From Enhygromyxa salina (lineage in GTDB: Bacteria > Myxococcota_A > Polyangia > Nannocystales > Nannocystaceae): a stretch of DNA of 64,000 nt. The translations under genes were made by a program, and so were the position numbers. This document shows, one piece after another, positions 27,240 through 36,111 of this stretch. Where the stretch lies: contig NZ_JMCC02000014.1 of NCBI RefSeq assembly GCF_000737335.2, positions 65,285 to 129,284 of the forward strand. The letters run 5' to 3'. Positions within the stretch are counted from its first letter, which is position 1; each line of letters starts with the position of its first letter. The notes beneath the pieces were generated by a model. The model was not told where the DNA came from, made no database searches, and saw nothing but the letters and a program-made list of their open reading frames with translations.

Positions 27240-29768
27240 TCAGGGCGCCTGATGTTCATGATCCAGCGACCTGGTCGTCGTCAGCTTGGCGGCGAGCACC
27301 TCGGCGAGTTGCCGCGTTGATCGGCAGGCCGGGCTGGGCGGCGACTCGAACAAGTGGATGACCTCCGTGATGGCGGCGACCACCTCCGTGTTGTCGAGCT
27401 GCGCCTCAGGGCCACGATGCATCTGTGTCGTGACCCTGAGACGCGTGAGCGCCTCTGACACCAGATCGCAGCGACCCGTGCTGGCCCCGATCCGTGCGCG
27501 CAACAGCAGCGCCGGCACCAGCAGCTGGTCCGCCCACCCCCTGTGCGCTTCCCCCCTGTGCCCTTCAGCGATCGCCAGCATTGCGTCCACGTCCTGGAGC
27601 GCCTCGTCGAACCGACCTTCGCGCGCGCGTTCGCGTGCGCGCACCAACATCAACTCGAACCTGAGCTGCGGCGCGTCAACCTGGGCCTCGTCGAGGCTCT
27701 TCAGCGCTTCGACGACGCGCGACTCTGGCAGTGAACGCGAAGGCCCCGATGACTCGGCGGCCTTTGCCTGTGCGAGCACCAGCTCGGCGCGGGCGCCGGC
27801 CTCGACGTTCACTCGCTGCGCCAAGCTGGTCACGGCCGCCAAGTGATCGAGGCTGTCGTCGCCGACCGCCTGCGCCAACCGGACCCGCTCGAGCAGCACG
27901 TGGAAGCGAAGCGAATCGAGGCCCAGCCGATTGGCTTCGGCCAGGGCCGCCCGCAGGCGCAGGGCGGCGCGTTGATGCTCGCCAGCGTCGATCAGCATGC
28001 GCGACTGCCAGCGAGCGACCCGGACCCGCGCGGCGGCGATGAAGGGCTCGTCGGCGCGCTCACCGGTGGCGAGCTGCTCAACCCGCGCCTCGAACGTTGC
28101 GAGCATCAAGGCTGCGTCGTGTTGGCGGCCCGCCAACACGGCCTGCTCAATCTGCGCCTCGAGGCTTGCGAACTCGGCGACCTGCGCGATCGCCAGCACC
28201 CCCGAAGAGGATGCGGCCACGCCAAGCGCTGGATTGACGCACACAGAGGGCTGTTGGAGCTCGGACAGCAACGCCCGCGCGATCGCGGGTGACATCTGCC
28301 CTCGTGGGTCGTCCTGCGCGACCAACAGACCCACCACCGCCCCGAGCCGCTCGCGCTGTCGCTGCAAGCAGCTGGCCACGGCGTCATCGACCGCGCACGC
28401 GCGATCCCACAGCGACGACCAGCTCGTGGTCCAGGCCGATAACCAGGCGCTGGCGAAGCGCAGCTCTGGGCGCCGCTCGAGCGCCGCGCGCTGCCGTGGC
28501 CCCCACTCGCGGGCCATGGCGCTCGCCCCGTCCGTGCACTGGTCTGCGGCGGGCGACGGCGAATTCGTTCCGAGCAAGCTGAGCGTGCCGATCAAGGCAC
28601 AGGCAAACGCCAGCCCAAACGCGCCGCCCACGAGCCCCCCCGAGAGCCCGCGAAACAGCCCGCGAAACAGGCCACGGAAGGCACGTGGCACGGCAGCTAG
28701 ACGACGGCTGGCCTCGAGCGCCTCGAGCAGCGCTTCGACGCTGGGCCAGCGTTGCTCGGGGACTTCGCTCAGACCACGCAACAGCGCGGCCTCGATCGCG
28801 CGTGGCATGCCGACCGGACGGCCGCGGCCTCGCTCGAGCCGGCCGGCGGCGATCGAGCCCAGGATGGTCGCGGCGCATCGGCCTGCGTAGGGGCGCACGC
28901 CAAACAGCGCCTCCCAGGCCATCGCGCACATGCTGTATTGATCTGCGCGCGCCGGGTCATGTGGGACCCCGGCGAGGCACTCGGGGGCCATGTAGGGCTT
29001 GGTGCCGCCCCCAGGTTCCTGGGCTGGCGTGAGCGCGAAGATGTTGCGCACACCGGGCCCCGTTGGGTCTGGCGGCGCGCCCTCCAGCTCACCTTCCAGC
29101 TCCCCCTCCAGCTCACCTTCTAGCTCGGCGGAGACCTCCACCGCGGCGCGGCGCACCGCGGCGGCGACCTCGGCGCTAGCGACCCTGGATCCGACCCGGG
29201 CGAGCCCGAAATCCGCGATCCGAACCCGCCCATCTGCGCCAACGAGCACGTTGCCAGGCTTGACGTCGCCGTGGACCAGGCCTGCCCGATGCACGGCCAC
29301 GAGGCCACGTCCGGCCGCGATCACGCAGTCGAACACGCTGGTCCAGCGACGCGGGCGCGCACGCAGCCAGCGGCCAAAGTCGGGGCCGTCCACCAACTCC
29401 ATGGCGATGAACGCCAGGCTCTCGACCTGCCCAATGTCGTGAACGGAGACGACGTTTGGATGGGCGACCCGAGCCAAGCAGCGGGCCTCGCGGAAGGCGA
29501 GGTCATCACAGTGGCCGTTCGTCAGCACTTTGATGGCGACCCGACGCTCGAGCTGGGTGTCCCACGCCTCGAACACCTGCCCCATGCCGCCGCGACCGAT
29601 CACGCGCAACAGCTGGTAGCGGCCAAACTCCACGACGGGTTCAATGGCCAAGTCGTCGGGCTCCAGGATATCGGCGATATCGCCGATATCGCCGATATTG
29701 GCGTCCTCGTCCGTATCTGGGCCGCGTGCGTGGGGACGCAGCGGATCATGGCCATTGAAAATCTCCAC
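27240..29768 (-). CDS. Membrane-anchored Ser/Thr protein kinase
   Basis: 842 residues from a GTG at 29766-29768, chosen because a promoter-like pair of boxes (29788-29817) lies upstream; an ATG 30 codons earlier is possible. The kinase domain (about 47-330) has GRGGMGQVF, VAIKVL (catalytic Lys), VHGDVKPGN with HGD in place of HRD but the Asp kept, and ADFGLA. The activation region carries four tandem ELEG repeats near residue 220, and GDIGDI repeats precede the domain; both come from short tandem DNA repeats. A hydrophobic helix near residues 370-402 anchors it in the membrane, followed by about 430 residues of helical repeats outside. The ligand and substrate are unknown. Confidence 0.88.
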   Translation of the reverse strand: MEIFNGHDPLRPHARGPDTDEDANIGDIGDIADILEPDDLAIEPVVEFGRYQLLRVIGRGGMGQVFEAWDTQLERRVAIKVLTNGHCDDLAFREARCLARVAHPNVVSVHDIGQVESLAFIAMELVDGPDFGRWLRARPRRWTSVFDCVIAAGRGLVAVHRAGLVHGDVKPGNVLVGADGRVRIADFGLARVGSRVASAEVAAAVRRAAVEVSAELEGELEGELEGELEGAPPDPTGPGVRNIFALTPAQEPGGGTKPYMAPECLAGVPHDPARADQYSMCAMAWEALFGVRPYAGRCAATILGSIAAGRLERGRGRPVGMPRAIEAALLRGLSEVPEQRWPSVEALLEALEASRRLAAVPRAFRGLFRGLFRGLSGGLVGGAFGLAFACALIGTLSLLGTNSPSPAADQCTDGASAMAREWGPRQRAALERRPELRFASAWLSAWTTSWSSLWDRACAVDDAVASCLQRQRERLGAVVGLLVAQDDPRGQMSPAIARALLSELQQPSVCVNPALGVAASSSGVLAIAQVAEFASLEAQIEQAVLAGRQHDAALMLATFEARVEQLATGERADEPFIAAARVRVARWQSRMLIDAGEHQRAALRLRAALAEANRLGLDSLRFHVLLERVRLAQAVGDDSLDHLAAVTSLAQRVNVEAGARAELVLAQAKAAESSGPSRSLPESRVVEALKSLDEAQVDAPQLRFELMLVRARERAREGRFDEALQDVDAMLAIAEGHRGEAHRGWADQLLVPALLLRARIGASTGRCDLVSEALTRLRVTTQMHRGPEAQLDNTEVVAAITEVIHLFESPPSPACRSTRQLAEVLAAKLTTTRSLDHEHQAP

Positions 29769-29787
29769 CCCGATTGCTCGTGTGGCG

Positions 29788-29817
29788 ATTATGAGTGGAG
29801 CCTGCGCTGGAAGTAAA
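29788..29817 (-). promoter_or_regulatory. Putative sigma70-type promoter of the membrane kinase gene
   Basis: On the minus strand, -35-like TTTACT (29812-29817) and -10-like CATAAT (29788-29793) stand 18 bp apart. They lie about 20 nt upstream of the GTG chosen for the kinase. The boxes match the consensus at 4 and 5 of 6 positions. Mapping by sequence only. Confidence 0.4.
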
Positions 29818-29870
29818 CTGAACGGGGATGAATTTTGAGTGGCCCAGTTTCGGGCCACCTCCGTATTCCG

Positions 29871-29920
29871 GCGCTGATCGCGATCGCGATCGCTGCGTCG
29901 ATCGCGATCGCGATCAGCGC
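29871..29920. repeat. Perfect 22-bp inverted repeat, 6-nt loop
   Basis: Left arm 29871-29892 and right arm 29899-29920 are exact reverse complements around the loop CTGCGT. The arms are built from GATCGC/CGATCG units, so each contains several GCGATCGC-type octamers. In DNA it can form a cruciform; in RNA it is a 22-bp hairpin. Confidence 0.85.
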
Positions 29921-30002
29921 GACTCGTCCGATTGGTGCCAGATGCCCCTCACAAACCGAGGCGAGCCACCGCAAACCCACCGCCCGCGAGCACGAGTTGC
30001 CC

Positions 30003-30029
30003 GGAGATCTACATGAGATCTCCTTTTTT
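30003..30029 (+). terminator. Rho-independent terminator
   Basis: Stem GGAGATCT (30003-30010) and AGATCTCC (30016-30023) with loop ACATG, followed by six T's. The complete symmetry plus T-run marks plus-strand termination; the upstream transcript has no recognised gene. Confidence 0.8.
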
Positions 30030-30227
30030 CAAACGTGAGTAATACATGACCTTGCATATTTGCCGGATCAAATACGGCACATAATCATACCACTCTCAAC
30101 TATGCCCATTTGGTAACATCCGCATGGTTGCACCACGTCGATGTGTCTGGTTCCATCGGCAAGCAAGAGTTGGGCCGCGCGCATTTCGCGACCCCACGAC
30201 GAACACCGCGGACCACCGGCCCAACGA

Positions 30228-31115
30228 TTACGCGCGCGGGGCCGGTCGGCGAACGATGCGAACTTGCTGCACGACTTCGTCCTCGACTGGCTTGTCGTTG
30301 GCCCCGACCGCGACGTTGGCGAGCTCGTTGGCGAGCTCGACCCCAGCCTTGGTGCATCGGCCAAACACCGAGTGGTCACCATCGAGGTGCCCCGCCGGCT
30401 CGAGCACGATGAAGAACTGTGCGCTGCCGGTGTTGGCCCCTTTGTTGGCCATGCTCAGCGCCCCGCCATCGTGGCCGAGCTCGGGGTGAATCTCGTCGGG
30501 GATCACATACCCAGGATTTCCGCGACCGGTCGCCGTGGGGTCGCCACCTTGGATCATGAAGCCAGGGATCACGCGGTGGAAGGTCGTGCCGTCGTAGTAC
30601 GGCTGCCCCTCCACCCATGTGTCGGCGTCGCTGTCGAACCATGGCCGGAGCCCGCGCGCGAGACCGACAAAGTTGGCGACGCTCACCGGGGTCAGGTCTT
30701 CGAACAGCCGGCAGTCGATGACCCCGCGCGCGGTCACGAACTCGACCCACAGCTCCCCGTCGCTCGGCAACCCAGCGAGCGCCTCGTCGAGCGAGAACAG
30801 CCCGTCGACAGGATCGCCTTGGGCGGCGTTGAACGCCCGGATCTCGTCGAGGGTCATGCCGACCTCGGGCTCTTGGCCGCGCTTGAACCGGGTCGAGAGA
30901 TCGCCGGCCCGGCCGGGCGCCTCGCTGTCCTGGCCGTCGCGCAGGGTCGACCGATCGGAGCTCGAGTCACCGCCGCGCCCGGAAGGCTCGCCAACCACGT
31001 TGCTCAGCAGGTCCTCCTCGCCGGGCAACGGGGGCGGAGGCATGAACACGCAACCCGACGTGAGCGCGAGCACGAGAACCGCCACCAACGACCCGGGCGA
31101 CTGGGCCACAGCCAT
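30228..31115 (-). CDS. Cyclophilin-type peptidyl-prolyl cis-trans isomerase, lipoprotein
   Basis: 295 residues. A lipoprotein signal ends at LTSGC (Cys22); then a Pro-rich and low-complexity linker leads to a cyclophilin domain (about 120-290). The domain has FVGLARGLRPW, GTTFHRVIPGFMIQGGD, GYVIPDEIHP, GALSMANKGANTGSAQFFI and HLDGDHSVFGR, which include the catalytic Arg (FHRVI) and the Phe/Gln pocket. It would assist proline isomerisation of exported proteins from a membrane-tethered site. I start at ATG 31113-31115 because the signal begins there; the frame stays open upstream. Confidence 0.9.
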   Translation of the reverse strand: MAVAQSPGSLVAVLVLALTSGCVFMPPPPLPGEEDLLSNVVGEPSGRGGDSSSDRSTLRDGQDSEAPGRAGDLSTRFKRGQEPEVGMTLDEIRAFNAAQGDPVDGLFSLDEALAGLPSDGELWVEFVTARGVIDCRLFEDLTPVSVANFVGLARGLRPWFDSDADTWVEGQPYYDGTTFHRVIPGFMIQGGDPTATGRGNPGYVIPDEIHPELGHDGGALSMANKGANTGSAQFFIVLEPAGHLDGDHSVFGRCTKAGVELANELANVAVGANDKPVEDEVVQQVRIVRRPAPRA

Positions 31116-31274
31116 GCTCGAGTCGCCGAGGTCGCCAAAGTCGCCAAGGTGGGGCATCAGGGGCGCAGGTTGACCGGCCTCCGACGGCTTGACAAGCCCG
31201 AAGCTACGGGCAACAACATGCGGCCTCCGGCGCCCACGCCGGCCAGCGAAGCAAGATCGAGTCAGCGAGACACC

Positions 31275-31556
31275 ATGGCGAACCACAAGCAGGCTGAGAA
31301 ACGCAACCGACAGCGCATCAAGCGACGAGCTCGCAACCTGATGCACGTCAGCTCGATGCGTACCTATATCAAGCGGGTCCGCAAGGCGATCGCCGACGGC
31401 GACGTCGAGGCTGCCAAGACCGCTCTCCCCGTGGCGATCAGGGCGATCGGCAAGGCCAACGCCAAGGGCGTCATCCACCGTCACACGGCATCGCGCTACA
31501 CCTCTCGCCTGACCCTCGCGGTCACCAAGGCTGCCGCCACCGCGACCGCCGACTGA
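31275..31556 (+). CDS. rpsT: 30S ribosomal protein S20
   Basis: 93 residues, Lys/Arg/Ala-rich, all-helical. It begins MANHKQAEKRNRQRIKRRARN and holds the AIRAIGKANAKGVIHRHTASRYTSRLT block of S20. It binds 16S rRNA. It is convergent with holA (110 bp away), a common arrangement, and is followed by a strong hairpin terminator. Confidence 0.96.
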   Translation: MANHKQAEKRNRQRIKRRARNLMHVSSMRTYIKRVRKAIADGDVEAAKTALPVAIRAIGKANAKGVIHRHTASRYTSRLTLAVTKAAATATAD

Positions 31557-31575
31557 GACCGAACTCGCTTCGCGT

Positions 31576-31612
31576 CAACGGCCTGCTGCGTTCGCAGCGG
31601 GCCGTTGCTGTT
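31576..31612 (+). terminator. Hairpin terminator of rpsT
   Basis: CAACGGCC (31576-31583) pairs perfectly with GGCCGTTG (31600-31607) around an inner CTGC/GCAG stem, about 20 bp after the rpsT stop, and is followed by CTGTTTGT. The T-run is short, so termination may be partly factor dependent. Confidence 0.65.
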
Positions 31613-31665
31613 TGTGCATCGGGCCTGCTGCTGTTTGTAGCTGGCGCGGGCCGAGCGGATGTCGG

Positions 31666-32772
31666 TCACCGAGCGCCGCGAGGGTCGACCAGCGGCAGCG
31701 CGCTGCAGGTGTCGAGGACCCACCGCTGCAGGGCGATGTACGGCGACTCGTAGGCCAGCTTCGAGCCGCCCTTGAGATCTGCGTCGAGCCGCGCCAGGCC
31801 AGCGTACGCGGCCCGCAGGCGCTGCTCGTCGAAGCTGTTGGCCTGATCCTGAAGCTTGCGGACGGCGTACGGCTTGCTGTTGAGCGCCGCGGCGGGATCT
31901 CGGGCGAACTTCACCGTGCACAGCCGCCGCGTCTGCCACAGCAACAAGCCGAGCAGCTTCATGGCCTGGCCCGAGTCCTTCTCGCCCGTGTGGAACATGC
32001 GCGCGAGGATCTCCAGGGCCTGGGTGTGATCGGAGCGGCCGATCGCATCGGTTAGATCGAAGGCGTTGGCCTCGCGGGTGGTAGCGACCACGGCCTCGAC
32101 GTGCTCACGCTCGACCCGCGCGCCGTTGGAGAAGGCCACCGCCCGCTCGAGCGCGGGGATCAACTCCGACAAGCTGGTCCCGACCGCGCCGACCAACGCG
32201 TGGGCGCCAGCCTGACTGAGCGGGAGTTGACGGCGCTGGGCCTCGGCGAGCAGCTCGCTCGCGGCCTCGCCCTCACCGGCTGGCGCCATCTGGCACTCGA
32301 CCACGTGCTTGGCCTTCTTCGCCGCCTTGACCAGCTTCGAGGTCCCGTTGATCCCCGAGCTGGTCACCACCAACACGGTGCTGGGGTTGGGCGCGTCGAA
32401 GTACTCGATCAGCGCCGCGATCGCGTCGTCGCGCTTGGACTCCGGCGCCTTGACGTCACCGTCCAGATCTTCGGCCCGCTTGTGGCGGCCCCAGTCCTCT
32501 GGCGAAGACAATTCCACGAGCCGCCGCGCGCCCATCATGGGGACCTGGCCGCAGGCGTTGAGGACCTCGGCCGCGCTCAGCACATAGGGCGCGTCGAACT
32601 GCTCATGATTGAACGCCTCCATGCCGGTCGAGACCCCACCGGGGCGCAGCGTGGCCTCGCGCAGGACCGCGACGGCCGAGCTGATCGAGGTTTGGTCTGC
32701 CCCCCACAGCAAGTAGACCGGGGCCAGCTCCCCGCGGGCGACCGCGTCACCGAGCTGCCCGAGGCCGCTCAC
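31666..32772 (-). CDS. holA: DNA polymerase III subunit delta
   Basis: 368 residues with the low-identity HolA pattern: an N-terminal PVYLLWGADQTSISSA segment standing for the clamp-loader LYLLxGxEp motif, then ARRLVELSSPEDW, and C-terminal helical blocks with LLGLLLWQTRRLCTVKFARD and KPYAVRKLQDQA. It opens the sliding clamp together with DnaX and delta'. Start is GTG 32770-32772, overlapping the rlmD stop. It is the last gene of the DUF434-rlmD-holA run. Confidence 0.9.
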   Translation of the reverse strand: MSGLGQLGDAVARGELAPVYLLWGADQTSISSAVAVLREATLRPGGVSTGMEAFNHEQFDAPYVLSAAEVLNACGQVPMMGARRLVELSSPEDWGRHKRAEDLDGDVKAPESKRDDAIAALIEYFDAPNPSTVLVVTSSGINGTSKLVKAAKKAKHVVECQMAPAGEGEAASELLAEAQRRQLPLSQAGAHALVGAVGTSLSELIPALERAVAFSNGARVEREHVEAVVATTREANAFDLTDAIGRSDHTQALEILARMFHTGEKDSGQAMKLLGLLLWQTRRLCTVKFARDPAAALNSKPYAVRKLQDQANSFDEQRLRAAYAGLARLDADLKGGSKLAYESPYIALQRWVLDTCSALPLVDPRGAR

Positions 32773-34124
32773 GCTGCCCCACCCCTGGCCCCCCGCCGCT
32801 TCAGGGTGACGACGACCTCGACCTCGGCGGTCATGGGCATCATGTCGAACACGCGCAGATCGGCGATCTCGAACGGCGATCCAGCGCCGATCATCACGGC
32901 CAGATCACGGGCGAGCGTGGCGGGATCGCACGACACGTAGACAATGCGCTCGCTCGCAACGGCGATCAGATCCTTCGCGGCCTGGACACCGATGCCCGCC
33001 CGCGGCGGATCACACACGACGATCTCGTAGGTGCGCCCGCCCGCGGCGAGCTTGCCGAGCAGCTTCTCGGCCTGGCCGCGCTTGACGTTGATCGGCAGGC
33101 CCCAGCGCTCGGCCGTGCGCTGCAGGTTGGCCACTGCCTCGCGATCGCCGTCGATCGTCCACACCCGCTTGGCCGAGCGGGCCAGCGCCCGTGAAAAATT
33201 GCCAACGCCCGCGTGCAGCTCGAGCACGCGCCGCTCGGCCGGCTGGGCCATCGCCATCACGTGGTCGACCAGCGCGGCGTTCTGCCGCGCCTGGGCCTGA
33301 CTGAAGGTGAACGGACCTTGGGCGACCGGCGGGATCGGGCCGTTGCCGTCGAGCTCGAGCCAGGTCCGGCCCACGCCCACGTGCTCACGACCCCCGCGCA
33401 GCTGGACGCCGACCAGGGTTGGCCCGTCCTCGGACGCGCTGGAGCTGGCGATGAGCTCGCGGATCGCCGCGTCGAGCTCCGGGTGCGGGCGGACACCTGG
33501 CAGGCCAAGCACCACCTCCACGCCGTTGGTAATTCCGTGGACGCTGCCGGTCGCGGGCAGCCAGCTGGCCCACTCGCGCAGGCGCTGCATCGCCCAGTCG
33601 AGGGCGGGGTCGAGCACGGGGCAGTGATCCGCGTCGACCAGCTCGTGGGATCGCTGGCCAAAGAAGCCAAGCTCGAGCGCCTGGCCGCCACCGGCCCCCG
33701 TGACCCGATAGTGCAGCCGCGCGCGTCGCCGATACCCGAGCGCCTGCGGACTCGGCACCGCGACCGGCGTGGGCACTTCCAGCCGGCGCAGCTGGTTGGC
33801 CACGATGTCGGCCTTGAGCTGGGCTTGGGCGGCCGGATCGACGTGCTGCCACGTACATCCGCCGCAGCGATCTGCGACCGGACACGGCGGCTGCACGCGC
33901 AGCGCCGAGCGCTCGAGCAGCTCGACCACGTGGCCACGCAGCCAGCGCTTGTGCTCACCCGTGACGCCAACGCGGACCCGCTCGCCCGGCAGCGCGCCCT
34001 CGACGAACCACACCCGGGCGTCGCTGCCATCGGCCGCCTTGCCGACGCCTTCGCCCCCATGAGCGAGATCGCGGATCTCGACGATTGTGGTGCCAGACGG
34101 GGTCGTGGGGGTCGTGTTGCTCAC
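32769..34124 (-). CDS. rlmD: 23S rRNA (uracil-C5)-methyltransferase, RlmD/TrmA family
   Basis: 451 residues. An N-terminal TRAM domain (about 10-70) is followed by the 4Fe-4S site: Cys81, Cys87, Cys90 (CPVADRCGGC) plus a later Cys near 168. The methyltransferase domain has VLELHAGVGNFSRALA for SAM binding, CDPPRAGIG, and the catalytic cysteine in YVSCDPATLARD. RlmD methylates U1939 of 23S rRNA; the 747/1939/tRNA U54 sub-type cannot be settled by eye. Start is GTG 34122-34124; the 3' end overlaps holA by 4 bp. Confidence 0.88.
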   Translation of the reverse strand: MSNTTPTTPSGTTIVEIRDLAHGGEGVGKAADGSDARVWFVEGALPGERVRVGVTGEHKRWLRGHVVELLERSALRVQPPCPVADRCGGCTWQHVDPAAQAQLKADIVANQLRRLEVPTPVAVPSPQALGYRRRARLHYRVTGAGGGQALELGFFGQRSHELVDADHCPVLDPALDWAMQRLREWASWLPATGSVHGITNGVEVVLGLPGVRPHPELDAAIRELIASSSASEDGPTLVGVQLRGGREHVGVGRTWLELDGNGPIPPVAQGPFTFSQAQARQNAALVDHVMAMAQPAERRVLELHAGVGNFSRALARSAKRVWTIDGDREAVANLQRTAERWGLPINVKRGQAEKLLGKLAAGGRTYEIVVCDPPRAGIGVQAAKDLIAVASERIVYVSCDPATLARDLAVMIGAGSPFEIADLRVFDMMPMTAEVEVVVTLKRRGARGGAA

Positions 34125-34136
34125 CAGGCGCCGGTA

Positions 34137-34862
34137 CTACCCCGGCGACCCTGCGCCGGCAAGGCCGAGGTCCAGCACCCACGCGTTCGGGCAGCACCGG
34201 TCCACGGCCGCGGCCGCCAGATCATAGTGCGCGCGCGCGCGCTCGAGGATCCACGCGTCGCTCGTCGCGACGACGCCCTCGAAGCTCGCTAACCGACGAT
34301 CGGGATCATGGTCGAGCTCGATCTCCCATGCCCAGCCGTGGCTCGCGGCCAGCTCCGCCAGCGCCTGCGCGAGCCGACCGCTGTTGGACACGGGACGATC
34401 GAGCCACCACTGGACCGAGGCCGGCGCGAGCGCGGCGAGGTGCTCGCCGATCGCCGCAGCCGCCGCGAGGGTGTGGGCGGTGCGGCGATAGCTGCCGTGG
34501 ACGCTGGCCAGATCGCGCAGCGCTCCGTCGCGGCCGCGCAGCAGCACCCCACCAGCGAGCGCGACCTCGAGCGAGATCAAGACGTTGAAGCCGTCGATCG
34601 CAAGCGGCCGCCCGGCGAGCGCCTTGGCGTCGATCCGTCGGTCGCTGCGCCCGGCGAGCGCGGCGTCGGTGCAAGTGCTGCGCAGCACCGCCGTGCGCTG
34701 CCTGGTTCGAAGGCCGTGACGATTGCCAACGAGCTCGAGCGCCGCGGTCTCGGGGTAGCCACGCTCGAGCAACCACGCGAACTCGGCCACCGCGGTGCGC
34801 AGCGCTGGCAGCTGCGCCTCGCCGAACAACGCGGCGTCGTCGTGCGCTGGCCCCCGGGTCAT
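34137..34862 (-). CDS. DUF434-containing protein
   Basis: 241 residues from ATG 34860-34862. An acidic N-terminal domain (AVAEFAWLLERGYPETAALELVGNRHGL, the DUF434 core) is followed by a second half (IDGFNVLISLEVALAGGVLLRGRDGALRD... and HGWAWEIELDHDPDRRL, ATSDAWIL) resembling a PIN-like/DUF5616 nuclease fold with conserved acidic residues. No function is established for the family. It begins 5 bp after the stop of the envelope gene at 34867 and leads into rlmD. Confidence 0.85.
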   Translation of the reverse strand: MTRGPAHDDAALFGEAQLPALRTAVAEFAWLLERGYPETAALELVGNRHGLRTRQRTAVLRSTCTDAALAGRSDRRIDAKALAGRPLAIDGFNVLISLEVALAGGVLLRGRDGALRDLASVHGSYRRTAHTLAAAAAIGEHLAALAPASVQWWLDRPVSNSGRLAQALAELAASHGWAWEIELDHDPDRRLASFEGVVATSDAWILERARAHYDLAAAAVDRCCPNAWVLDLGLAGAGSPG

Positions 34863-34866
34863 GACC

Positions 34867-36078
34867 CTACAAGTACACCGCCAGGCCAACCGCCACGACC
34901 GGCGAGACCAGGTTTGGCTGCAAGACCACGGTCTCGCCAAGCGGCTGCCCCAGCTCGTCGGCGTAGCTGACCGAGTAGCGGGTATCGACCAAGCCCACGC
35001 GCAAGCCCAACGCCACGAACAGTGACAGCTGCGCGAGCGGAACATAGTCCAGCTGCACGCGCGGCTCGATCGCCGGGATCGCGCGCAGCTTCGAGCCGCC
35101 AAACAGCAAGCTGATGTCGCCGATCGGATCGGTGGCGCGGCGCTGGTGGAGCTCGGCGACCACCCGCAGCTGCGCGTCGAGGGCCACGCCCGAGCGCGCC
35201 CACGCGTGCTGGTAGCCAGCGATCAGCGAGATCGGGTAGCGGGCCACCCGGTAGGTCATGACCCCCGAGACCGTGGGGTGGCTGACCGTGCGCTCGAACC
35301 GGGGGATCAGCGCCACCCCAGCACCCACGTGCGCGCCAGGGGCGGAGCGCCAGCCCAGCGAGAGCTCGGCGCCGCTGTCCCAGGCGCGCTCGCGGGCCCA
35401 CGCTTGCCCAATATAGGCGGCCTGCAGGCGCACGTGGCCGCGCGCGCGCAGCTGCTGCGTGGGCGTGAGCGGAGGCGGCGGGGCGACGTCGGGCGGCTCG
35501 ACGGGATCTGCCCGGTCCAGATCGACCTTCACCTCGCGCGCGTCGCCGCGCTCGGTGCCGGCCGAGGCGCGCGTCAACCCGATCGGTCGCCCGGCGATCA
35601 GATCGGTGGTGAGGTGCCGAATGATCACGGCGGCCGCCTCGATCGCCGCGAGACGATCGTCAAACCCGAGCACCGGACGCAGCAGCACGCCGCCGTCGCC
35701 GACGACCAGGTGGATCGTCAGCCCGTCGGGCCGAGGCTCGAGCCACACCAAGCCCACGGCCGCACGCGCGCGCACCAACGCCTCGCCCGCGGCGATCTTG
35801 GTTGGCAGATCCCACGCCGGATCCAGGTCGATCCGCTCGAGCGTGACCTCGACGTCGTTGAGCTCGACTCGAACGGCGCGCAGCGACGCGGCCCCCAGCT
35901 CGCTCTCGTCAGCGGCCAGCAGCAGCATCGGCGCGGACTCGCCGGGCTCGTCAGACCCTGCTTCCCCGATCGAGTCCCCGCTCGGAGCCGGCGGCCCGGC
36001 CCAGACCCCAGCGGGCAGCGCCCCCACCAGCGAGGCCCACAAGAGGGCTGACACCCGTTTGCTGCGAGGTTCCTGCAT
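34867..36078 (-). CDS. Putative outer-membrane beta-barrel protein
   Basis: 403 residues with a signal peptide (hydrophobic about 10-27, cleavage near GVWAG). The first 160 mature residues contain a beta-rich globular domain and an Asp/Pro linker. From about residue 205 the chain alternates strand and turn, with many amphipathic segments rich in Tyr, Leu and Val. Examples are VRLQAAYIGQAW, AGVALIPRFER, PISLIAGYQHAW, AELHQRRAT, LSLFVALGLRVG and the final VVAVGLAVYL, which ends in a hydrophobic strand as barrels do. I do not recognise a specific family. It begins a transcript that continues into DUF434, rlmD and holA. Confidence 0.68.
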   Translation of the reverse strand: MQEPRSKRVSALLWASLVGALPAGVWAGPPAPSGDSIGEAGSDEPGESAPMLLLAADESELGAASLRAVRVELNDVEVTLERIDLDPAWDLPTKIAAGEALVRARAAVGLVWLEPRPDGLTIHLVVGDGGVLLRPVLGFDDRLAAIEAAAVIIRHLTTDLIAGRPIGLTRASAGTERGDAREVKVDLDRADPVEPPDVAPPPPLTPTQQLRARGHVRLQAAYIGQAWARERAWDSGAELSLGWRSAPGAHVGAGVALIPRFERTVSHPTVSGVMTYRVARYPISLIAGYQHAWARSGVALDAQLRVVAELHQRRATDPIGDISLLFGGSKLRAIPAIEPRVQLDYVPLAQLSLFVALGLRVGLVDTRYSVSYADELGQPLGETVVLQPNLVSPVVAVGLAVYL

Positions 36079-36111
36079 CCCGGCTGCGCGACTGCGCCGA
36101 CCGTAGCACCT

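Larger units (their letters stand above)
29839..30029 (+). ncRNA. Possible structured small RNA with Rho-independent terminator
   Basis: The stretch holds a 7-bp GTGGCCC/GGGCCAC hairpin (29839-29858), a perfect 22-bp inverted repeat (29871-29920), and a textbook terminator (30003-30029). The order of two strong hairpins and a terminator, with no convincing coding frame, is what a small RNA gene would show. No promoter could be placed with confidence. Confidence 0.35.
29769..30227. other. 459-bp gap between the kinase and cyclophilin genes
   Basis: Holds the kinase promoter, a possible plus-strand small RNA (29839-30029) and, from 30030 to about 30130, an AT-rich tract with TGCATATTTGCCGG and AATCATACC. 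No protein-coding gene is supported; a 67-codon TTG-start frame at 29835-30038 runs past a terminator and is doubtful. Confidence 0.5.

Noticed and set aside
29835..30038. Small hydrophobic protein starting with TTG in the kinase-cyclophilin gap
   Set aside because: Its hydrophobic stretch is only the translation of the GATCGC palindrome, and the frame runs through a Rho-independent terminator.
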